Origin: Trichothecium roseum
Lineage: Eukaryota; Ascomycota; Sordariomycetes; Hypocreales
Assembly (NCBI GenBank): GCA_026184415.1
Contig: CM047942.1
Coordinates: 2,728,001 to 2,792,000, forward strand
DNA: 64,000 nt
Reading direction: 5' to 3'
The notes below the pieces were generated by a model. The model worked only from the letters and a program-made list of their open reading frames with translations. It searched no databases and was not told the origin of the DNA. How positions within the stretch are numbered: the stretch's first letter is position 1; each line of letters begins with the position of its first letter. Of this stretch, positions 34,825 to 44,548 are shown one piece after another. A program made the position numbers and the translations under genes.

Positions 34825-35684
34825 ATGTTCCGTCAAGCATTCTCCGCATCCTCCAGAGCGCTGCGTGTCGCCGCACCCAGAATAGCCACCCGTGCGCAGC
34901 CCATCCGCGCGCAGCTCCAGACCAGTTCCGCAATCACATTAAGAGCCAGCCAACCAGCCGCCTTGAGATGGTACAGCGACGCCAAGGAGGCGCCGCCGGC
35001 GGAGGAGGCGAAGAAGGAAGATGAAGAAGCCAAAACTGAGGCCAAGACGGACGAGGGTGGTGGCGAGCTGGCCGAGCTGAAGAAGCAGCTCGAGGCCAAG
35101 GACACGGAGGCCCGCGAGTGGAAGGTTCGTTCCTCTTCTCTCCTTTCCCTTTCCTTTCCTTTCCTTTCCCCTTTGCCCTTGAGGTTCACCAGCATCACAA
35201 GGGGAAAGTAGCACGAATAATGAACTAAAACTAATTGTGCCCCGTTCAGGACAAGTGCATGCGCACCGTGGCCGACTTCCGCAACCTCCAGGACCGCACC
35301 GCCCGCGAGGTCAAGCAGGCCCGCGACTTCGCCATCCAAAAGTTCGCCAAGGACCTCATCGACAGCGTCGACAACCTGGACCGCGCCCTGACCATGATCC
35401 CGGCCGAGAAGCTCGACGCCGAGGGGGAGAACAAGGACCTGGCCAACTTCCACGAGGGCGTCAAGATGACGGAGACGGTGCTCATGACGACGCTGGCCAA
35501 GCACGGCCTCACGCGCGTCGACCCCGTCGGCGAGAAGTTCGACCCCAACGAGCACGAGGCCACCTTCATGACGCCCCAGCCCGACAAGGAGGAGAACTCG
35601 GTCTTCTTCGTCCAGCAGAAGGGCTTCAAGCTCAACGGCCGCGTGCTGCGTGCCGCCAAGGTCGGCGTCGTGAAGAACAAATAA
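34825..35684 (+). CDS. MGE1: Mitochondrial GrpE nucleotide-exchange factor Mge1
   Basis: Two exons, 34825-35124 and 35250-35684, giving 244 residues. The first 45 residues are rich in Arg, Ser and Ala without acids, a mitochondrial presequence. An acidic/Lys linker and a long helix (ELAELKKQLEAKDTEAREWK, continued by MRTVADFRNLQDRTAREVKQ) form the GrpE dimerisation stalk. The C-terminal beta-wing contains GEKFDPNEHEA and KGFKLNGRVLRAAKVGV, which match the GrpE signature. It releases ADP from matrix Hsp70 (Ssc1) during protein import and folding (family knowledge). An in-frame upstream ATG at 34786 would add 13 residues of poor targeting character; 34825 (caaaATG) is preferred. Confidence 0.95.
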
Positions 35685-36867
35685 AGGCAATTGTTCGTTC
35701 TACGTCCCCCAGCGTCTCATACCCCTATTCTTTCATCTTTTTAAGAGAAGGGGCTTTGAACGAGGCTGCGGGTAATTCCTCAAAAGCCGCGGATACGTTT
35801 GCGTCCGGCGGCGTGTAACACTAGATGATGGGACGAAACCCAACAGAAAGAAGGAGAAGAAAAAAAAGCAGGAGAGTTCACAGGAATGGCGTTTCTTTCA
35901 TTTGTTTTCTTTTATGATGTATAATGCTCCTCTCATGATGCTGAAATTTTAAGCTGCGTTTTTTTGTTATATGGGTGTCATTGCTGCATGGCGCGGACTT
36001 CCTTTTTAACAAACCAAAAAAGGTTAAGGAAGGGAAGGTTTCAAGATAACCTTCGAAGGGAAGGCAGGCAAGAAAAAAAGAAGAAATGGATGGTTGTATA
36101 TAAGGGACTTGAATGAATTGATAGGGGGAGACGAAGGGGAAGAATACAACCAACCAACCTTTGGTCAGGGGCAAACTCAACGCGAGCTTTCCCTGACAAT
36201 TCTCTCGCACACAAGAGCACACATACACATGCGCAACCTACAGTACCCGCAAACGCAGTGAAATTTCGCAACTTGTTTTTATTTGTATGAGTAGAGTATT
36301 TCCGTCCCCCAGGCATCTTGCCTAAATTGCCGAACTTGATTTTCCTGCTTTCTCTGCTTTCCTTTGAATCCCCTAATGATCCCATTTCTAACGTTGAAGC
36401 CTTCTTGGAAGCGAATGATGCTCCCTGGCCCCCTCCTTGAACGCCTCTTGTAGTGCCCCTATTCGAAATATCCCGTCGAGTGTTTCAATTCGAAATACGT
36501 ACATCTCTTCGAACTATCGTTCAACAGAAGCAAAAAAAAAAATTAAACCCTTGCAAAATTTCGAAACCTGGTGGGAGATCCAACGTCTCCTATTTTTTTC
36601 AATATAAAAAAACCGGAAAAGAACAAAAACAGAGAAAATTAGAGAAACGAGATGCGAGTCATAATCTTTTTGGCAGCAAAATGTTTCAACGTGGTGTTCA
36701 ACGTGGTGTGTTTAACATGAGAGTTCAATGTGATTTTGTTGAGGCTGACGAATCAGGGGGTGAGGCCAGGGTAACTGTAAATTCAACAAAAAAAAAAACA
36801 GGTTCCTCAGGGAGAAAGGTAATATGCGTAGGGTTGCAAGACGAGGTCCGAAAGTTGTGTGAGTCGT
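35685..36867. other. Convergent intergenic region
   Basis: 1.18 kb of AT-rich DNA between the stop of MGE1 (plus) and the stop of the unrecognised gene (minus). It includes three TTCGAA hexamers near 36.46, 36.49 and 36.51 kb and several A runs. Open frames on both strands have no coding character. No gene seen. Confidence 0.55.
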
Positions 36868-39800
36868 CTAGGCGTCGCGGGAGAGATCCGGCAGGAGCTC
36901 AGCCTGGGCCTTTCTGTACGCGCCGCGGGTGCCGGGGCCGCCGGCCCTGTCGAGCACGTAGTTGACGACGCGCTGGTTCTCCCTGAAGCCGCGGGGGGTG
37001 ACGCCGGCGACGGCCTCCTCGAGCTCGAGCTCGAGGCGCCTCTCGACGTCGAGCCCCTTGGCGAGGCGGCGGGCGAAGTCGTCCCTCTCGGTCGCGGCCT
37101 CGTCCGCCGCGGCCCGGGCGGCCAGCATCTCGGACGAGACGGCGCGGACGATGCGGGCGCGGCGGGACTCGGTGGCGGTGTCCTCCCTGTGCGGGGTGGC
37201 CCGGGCGTGGTGGACGGCGCGGTCGACGGCGGGCGCGGTCAGGGTGATGCGGGTGATGGTGTCTTGGAGGGCGGCGCGGAGGCGCGAGGCGGGACAGGGC
37301 GAGGTCTGGGTGCGTGTCATGGACGTAGCGGGTCGAGTCCAGGGCCAGGACTTCCTTGATCTCTTGCTGTTTGGGAATGCATTAGTTTCTCTTGTTCCAA
37401 AGGGATACCTCTACTTCCTCCTCCTCCCTCCCTCCCCCCCCCCCCCTCTCTCTCTCTCTCTCTTTCTCCTTTATATCTGACTCTCCGGCTGTGTGTCCCT
37501 CGAACACGCACTTTGGAAAACCGGGGAGAGAGAAAAAGAAAAGGACGGAAAAGACGGGGAAAAGTGGAAAGAAAGGAGGGAAAGGAATAGAAGGAGTTTG
37601 GATGTTTCAAAACGAGAGAGTACATACCATGCTAGCGCTTTTCTCTTTGTTCTGCGAGCCGTTGGATTTCTTGTGAGAGGCTGCCTCCTCGACCTTGCGG
37701 CGCTCATCGTCCGTCATCTCGATGTCCCAGTTACGAATGGCATATTCCTTCTTGGGGCCTAGAAGAAATGCAAATGTTAGAAGAAGAAGGAGAAAAGACT
37801 TGGAGCTTGCATGTCGTGGTGGGGAGAAAAGGTGTCATGTCATTGTAGAGACAAAGAACTCCAAAAGAGGAAGAAAAGAAGAAAAGGGGGAGAGAGGAAA
37901 CCAACTTACTCAGGAATTTTCCGTGGACGGAAGCGTTCAGGACAGGAGTGCTCACATCGCTCTTGCCGTCGTCAATGCGAGCCCCGTAGAGCTCTCCGAG
38001 GACGCGCAGGCTGGCGTCCCGGCCGAGGCCCTTGAGACGCTTGCCGATGGTGGGACGACGCTCGCTCTCCTAACGAGAAAAGGGGAAAAGGAATAGTCAG
38101 CCGAAAAAGGTCCCATGTTTTCCACGTGCAAGAACCGGCAGGAGAAGAAGCAGGGGAGGAAGAAGAAGAAGGGGACAACTTACAGAATCGATGGGAGGCA
38201 CGTCGGACATGCGGGCTCGGAGGTCGGCGGTGGCGGTCGACGAAGCGGTCTCGGCGTCGACATAGTTCCATGCGCGAGGGTCCAGGAGACCGGACGGGAA
38301 CGCCCACTGCTCGCGGGGGATGTCGGCGGCGAGGGGGTCGGTGGTCCCGACACCTTTGGCCAGGTGCAGGAAGGTGCACGGCGAGATGCGTCCCGTGTCC
38401 CGGGGGCCCTCGCCGTCCGAGACGTCGGAGAGGTGGTTGGGGATGCCGGCTATAAAGAGCAGTTGTTAATTATTACCTGCTTCCTTTCATTCTTCTTCAA
38501 ATTCAAACTGCTTTGCTATTGGGGCGTTGCTTGTTCTTTGTATTTGCCCGTATATATACGTGCGTATTTGTGTGCATATCTTGGTGTATGTTTGTGTTTG
38601 TCGAGCAAGGGGGGGGGGGGGTTCTGATCAACTTACCAGAGTCCAGGTGTTCCTGATAGCTCAGGGGCTGCCCCTGGGGGCAAGCCTCGTCTCCTTCAAC
38701 TAACAGAGAAATAGTCAGTTCTTGCTGTTTATGGAAATCACTCCTCTCCCGCGTAGGGCCAAAGCAATGGATATGGCAAAGGGCCCTAGGGAAAAAAGGG
38801 GGGGAAGGGAGAGAGAGGGGTAAATCGTTACCACGGGCGCGAAAAGCCTTCAGCCACTCGCGGGATCCCACCCCGGCAGCCTGGCCCTGCCCGGCAACAC
38901 GCTCATCGCTGCGGCGGGGGGTTAGGTGCGCGAGGGGCATGCGAGGGATGGCGAAGGACTCCTGTCTATCTCGCTCGGCCCGATCTGGCCGTTCTTCCTA
39001 CACGAACGGCGCAAGATCGTCCCTAAGCCTGGTAACGAAAACATGGTTAGCGAATGAAAGAGACTTCGAGGAGAAGTATAACAGAATAAGGGTAAAGTTA
39101 TGGCTTAAAGGGGGGAAGAAGTGTTGAAAAAGAAAAGAAAAAGGGAACAAGAAAGGGGGGGGGGGGGGGGAAGAGCAGGTGGAGGTGAAAGCGAAAGGGG
39201 GCAACATACTCGATAGACTCATTAACTTCGCCGTCGTTAGAATACTCGTTGGGTGTCCCTTTGCTGCAATGATCGATCCAACCGTAAAGGGGCCAGCTGG
39301 TCTTGGTATGCGAGCCGCGAAGGACGTGGTAGGCGAAGAGCCAGGCGTGAGTGATGTCCCACGGCTCAGAACTAGAACCATCCGTGTAGCCCGCGGCCGG
39401 GTAAGCAGAGCAGGGCATAACAACGGGGACGCGCTTGTCGACGTCGTAGATGGGGGCGGGAGCGCAAAGGTCCCTCTTGTCGCCGCCCTTGATCTTGTCC
39501 TTGACCCGGTTGAGGGAGCGGATGATCTTCGCAAAGCGAGAGTCCATCTCATCTTTTCCTGTGAGCGAAAGTGTCAGCCAAGGGCTTTTTGTTATTTTAC
39601 GTTTTCCCTAGACGCAAATCTTGGTTTTTCTTTTTTCAAGTATACGCCAAAAACAGGGAACAACGGGAACCACAAACAAGGCAGATGCCACGTGTGTGCG
39701 TTTATGTGCACGAGCGAGGGTGACGAACAGATGAAGAAGACGAGAGGGGCAGTGACGGAAATAAGATAGACCTGTTTACTTACTTTCTGTGAAATGCTTG

Positions 39801-40843
39801 TCGACAATATCAGACTCCTTATTCTGGGGCAGCGACATTCCCTCCTTATCATCCGAAACCCCCTTATCCTTATGATGAGAAGTCTCGCCATTCTTCCCAT
39901 TATCGGCACCATCCTTGTCATTCTCAGCAGAGGGGCCAGGCTCGCGAGCAGGATATCCACCAAGAGGATAACCGCCAGCAGAAGCATCGCCATAGCCGCC
40001 GTCATCTTCATCATCACTGTGAGGATAGTGGATGCCGCCATTCGGCAGGGACTTGCAATAGCGGCAAGAGAAGTTGGATACCGACGAGCAGATCGAGACG
40101 TTTCTCGAGGAACGCTCAAACACGACGTTGATAGAGGCATCGTCATCGGCCTCGCCAGCTTCAATAGCCTCATGGTCATTATGGACATGATGATCAGGGC
40201 GAGCGCCGGCAGGAGGGGCAGCTGGAGGCTGGTAGGTGGTTCTCGGCAAGAACATCAACTCCTCGGGCACCTGCTCCTGTTGCTGCTCGGCAGTATTAGA
40301 TAGGTTGGCCGGTTCGCCAGCAGGAGAAGCAACTGGTGGCTGATAAGTAGTTCTCGGCAAAAACATCAGCTTGTCAGGCACCTGCTCCTGCTCCTGCTGC
40401 TCGACAGTGTCAAACAGGTTTGCTGGCACGCCAGCGGGAGCAGGGCCAGTGATCATAGGATCCTCAGCTTGGTAATCATCTAGTTTCACAGCGAAAGAAA
40501 GAAAAAAGATTAGCTAAACAAGTTCTCACTCTGCTTATTTTTACATTTTCTTTTAGAAAACGGGTTGGGGACGACAGGGCCCAGCGTTGACCTACGTGAG
40601 GAGGACCCGACGGAAGGAAGGGAGGAAGGGATACAATGGATGCAAGGGAGAGAATACGAGAAAAGATGAAGGTTAGTACTCACAGTCATCGACGAAGTCA
40701 GCAATGGTCATATCGCGACCTGCTCCGTCGTCGACCGCAGAGGCATCAGTGCGAGTTGAAGAATCGAGGCTGTTGCGCTTCAAATCATCACTGGCAGAGA
40801 CTCGTCTGAGTCTGCCGCCGCCGCCGTCGCTTTTGTCAGACAT
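36868..40843 (-). CDS. Unrecognised nine-exon gene with in-frame TAG and a C-terminal frame conflict
   Basis: Read on the minus strand from ATG 40843. Exons: 40684-40843, 39784-40479, 39210-39558, 38832-39028, 38637-38699, 38184-38449, 37910-38069, 37628-37758 and 36868 to about 37362/37366. Junctions 1-7 keep one frame across strong splice sites, giving about 838 codons. Two oddities. Exon 4, entered at the strong TTACCAG acceptor, meets TAG at 39000-38998 after DDLAPFV, while the same frame stays open beyond it to the next donor. In exon 9 the acceptor at 37366 gives a natural-looking start (QEIKEVLALDSTRYVHD) but the wrong frame for the GC3-rich remainder; an acceptor 4 nt downstream restores the frame. 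The N-terminal part holds a 37-residue tandem duplication (MFLPRTTYQPP twice) and acidic, Gly/Tyr-rich sequence. I do not know the family. It could be one gene with unusual splicing, two genes, a decaying gene, or carry sequence errors. Confidence 0.6.
39155..39170. repeat. G16 homopolymer in an intron
   Basis: Sixteen consecutive G on the plus strand, inside the intron (39029-39209) that precedes the exon with the in-frame TAG. A related 13-base G run at 38609-38621 sits in the intron between exons 5 and 6 of the same gene. Confidence 0.9.
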
Positions 40844-43800
40844 GGCTATATATATTGGCTCATCCAATACTTCTTCTTCTTTTCTTTCTTGCAGCTTTGC
40901 TAGCTGCTTGGCTGGCGAAGAAGCGTGACGCGTTGAGGATGATGCGAACGAGGTGAGCTGAGGTGAGCTCAGTTAATGAGATGAGAAGCAAAGAGAGGAG
41001 TGAGAGGCTGCGTGTCTGTTGACCCCAGATGAGAAACGGTCAAGGGGAAAGACGGGGAAGCACTTCTTCTCGAGGAAGCAAACGCGAGTTAGCTTTCGAA
41101 AGAAACAACCCGAACCGAAGCTTGATGTTTTTGCAAACTTAGCTACGTTCGAAATGTTGCTTGGTGGGCGAGGAAGAAGAAGGAAAGCAGAAAAATAATT
41201 GGAGGGGCAAGAGAGGGAAGAAAAGGGCGGAAGGGTAAAAGGGTGGAATCTCCTCGTCTGCCTCCCAGAATAAAAAAACAATGGCCCAGCTGCCTATCTG
41301 TTGCTACTAGCTGTACCGGTTTGCCCCCCCTACCCCCCCTATGTCATCACACTACCTACCTAGACATAATCCTATATACCTACCACTGGGGGGATTAAGC
41401 ACTATTAGTTATTTGATATTGTATATTCCGGCGTCCAAGGGCTGCTATAGTGGTAATTATTGAACTGCAAGTACACCCTACCTCCCTACTCCCCTTCATA
41501 GATATCCCTTCACTCTCATCATCAACAGCGTCATCTCCATATCCTCCTATCCATGAGCATCTCTGCTGATTCTACTTACTGCCGTCCTCTTCATTTGGGC
41601 TCGTTGCAGGTTCATCTATACCACAGGAACCCTCCTCGTCGCCAACAAACGCCCTACCACATCAGTCTTCATCTGCAAATACCAAAGAAGGCAGCAAGAA
41701 AAACAACAAAACAACCTGCTCATGATAATTATAACATCAAACTCCTCCTTTTCTAATACTTTTCTTTTTTCCTGGACACTTTCTCGAATCTTTCCCCCTG
41801 AGCGATGCGACGCAATTAGCACTGTGCGCCCGGCAGCCCACTAGGTATCAATATCCCCCACGTCCTGCCCAAAGAAGAACACATGGGCCTCCATATATAT
41901 ATATAGCAGCAGCTCTCGTAATCAAATCAAAAGTCATTCGGATCTAAGTATACTCATCGACACTGGCCTCCAAGCTGCAGAGGTGAACAGCACGCAGAGT
42001 CTAAGGCAAACACAACCCCAACCAAGCACCCTGCGGGGCCAAGTTCATCAGTAAACCTCTATTCTCGACCGTCGCCAAGCACAGAGTATCATAAGCCCCG
42101 ATTATAACTTCGCTTCGTCGTGTAGCTACAAGTGTTCCCTCGCCGTAATCCGCCCAGCCGGGCGACCTGACAGTCCTGGGATAGGTTGTGGCGTTCTCAC
42201 AACAGCGAAGCAAGCATGAAGCCGTACCCGACCGCCAGCACATCCCTCAATGCTTCAACATCAATATTTTGGCCACAGTTAAAGCTTCGCCGTCCCCTAA
42301 AGGGCTGGCATATTTCAGCGACATGCCATCTCTCAGCCCTGAGGGGCAAGACTCTTGCAGCCGACTCATCTATGTTCACTACCATCTACGCCGAAACGTA
42401 AGCGTTAATCTACAAGCTCTCCAGCCTTGGCCAGAGCTGTCCTAAATAGTATTTGCTTCAAAAGGGGTAATTATCTACATGCGACATAAGAGTCACCCAT
42501 TTCCGAGAAACCAGAGACCCAACAATACCGAAAAGATGATAAACTTGAGTCTACGATACATCTCAAGCCAGTGCCTCGTGTTCAAGTTGGCAGTGAAAGA
42601 AGCAGACTCGGAAGAAGAAGAAAAACAATGAGAAGAAGAAGAAGAAGAAGAAGAATAAAGCCTCCTCCAGATCCCAGACCGTATTCCTCTTCATCAAGGT
42701 ATCTTAGAAAGAGGATCCTGCCAGCAGTCGTCAACGCTCTACGCGTCCCCCGACGCTCCGAACAAGAACGATTATACTCCTACCAAAGCTATTACCCAGC
42801 AACATACCTCCTCCCTTTTACGACTTTCTATAAACACAAACATGCAAGTAAGAAAAAAGGACGAATACTATAAGGCGTGTACTATGTAGTATACTATGCA
42901 GTATATTATGTAGTATGGTTTGCAAGGGCATTCACAGCGAACCACTCTCCTATCATGCCTTACTTCAGCTTCAAGTTTTTCAATAAAGCGTTATCTTGCA
43001 CTTGGAACACCTACCGATGCTCATTCACCATCTCAAAAACACGGCCTCGAGCTAAAACGAAATGAAGATGGCAACATAAGTCTCCTAAAATGCATCACTG
43101 CGATATTATACGCCGAGATGACCGTCGAGAAAAAAAGAAAAAAAAGACGCTCAAAACGCAAGCAGAACCGTTAAAAAGAGAAAAGCAAAAGACCTTGAAT
43201 ACACAGGCAGCATTGTGTTAGAATACCCCCTCCCCTCCTTATCTACTATCTACTACCCAGTCGCCATCAAAAAAAGGAACTCAAGCGGTAAAGCAGCCAA
43301 AAGCATATACAACTACTTTGCCCCCGACACAAGCACGGTAAAGCCTCTCCGGTCACTATCCGTCTTCGATATGCTATCCATATCCGTCCATACCTTGCCT
43401 TTCGAATCTACCTCCATGCCCAACACCATCTCGGCTCCTAAGTAACCACACCAATGCTCCTCCGACCTCGAACCCACTGTACCACTCCCCAATGCATGGC
43501 ACAAAACCTTGCCAACATAGTGTATGCCCGAATACAGCCAATAAATTTTACCCTGCCAAGGACTATAGAACCGTCTTCTCATCATCGATGAACCGAATCT
43601 CCTCGACGTGCCAGCAGCATGCCAACAGCCAGCAGTCACACATAGCTCCTGAGTGACCAATAACAGGAAGATTTACTCATGCCAATCAAGTCGGTCCAAT
43701 ATTTAATCAAAGTAATTGTATTACCCTCTCGATCTATGCTACGGCCCAGTTTCACGGATACAAAACCACACCCATATCGTCTATACTGTCGCGTAGCACA

Positions 43801-44548
43801 GTCACACTTATACTTGCCGCAGAAGTCTACATTGACCACGCTGCCTAAACGGTCGAGAACTCCAAACATGACACACGCGAATATATACATATCCCTTCCC
43901 TAGACACACACGCACGCACACACACACACACCAGTCCTCCTTTCTCATCACCCAAGCAAGCAGATCAACCACGCCGGCTCAAGAGCAACGCAACTACAAA
44001 GCGTGGCTACGACTCGATATTTTTAGCACGTGGAGAAGTCGATCCCACGGCCGAGCTGCCCCTGAGTTTTATGCTGGCCTCGAGGCGAACCATGACCGCT
44101 CTCGCAGCTCACCCCACATCCTTCACCTTGGTTGCTGGCGATGCTTGTGCTCGACACCGTCAAGATAACACAACCAAGTCGATACAGGCCTGGGCTCATC
44201 AAATATATAGGGACTCATAATCGTCTGAACCGATAACCCCATTCCAATCTACAGCACGCAACATACTTGTGCTCTAGTAGTCGCAGTATGTCATCTCTCG
44301 GTCTAAAGACGGCCACCGCCTCAGTCATCTTGAGTCAAATTTCCATCATGGTCCTGAGCTAATAGTCCATCCGGGGGGTTGTTCCATAAGACAAGTCTAT
44401 TCTTCCGAACCCTAAATTTACTCCATATACCCCCATACTAACCTGAATCAGCCCAGAAATGCAATTAGTGATAATCCTACTAGTAGTATAAAGCCCAAAA
44501 TACATCTTCCGCCATCTCTCTATGCTGCAGACAATTACCACGGGTGGC
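40844..44548. other. 3.7-kb AT-richer region with no confident gene
   Basis: Composition shifts to lower GC than the flanking genes. It contains a GAA tract near 42.62-42.65 kb, a TATGTAGTA-type imperfect repeat near 42.88-42.92 kb and a CA tract near 43.91-43.93 kb. Minus-strand open frames at 42001-42243, 42197-42385, 43313-43660 and 43636-43890 have protein-like passages but cannot be spliced into one frame and match nothing I recognise; they may be a gene relic. The heptamer found elsewhere is absent here. Confidence 0.45.

Noticed and set aside
36453..36965. 170-codon plus-strand frame
   Set aside because: Lys/Arg-rich from A runs and overlaps antisense the coding end of the minus-strand gene; taken as 3' UTR.
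37910..37955. Alternative GTGAGC donor at 37955 in exon 7 of the unrecognised gene
   Set aside because: At first it seemed needed to keep frame, but recounting the next acceptor showed that the stronger GTAAGT donor at 37909 joins correctly (KFLSPKKEYAIRNW).
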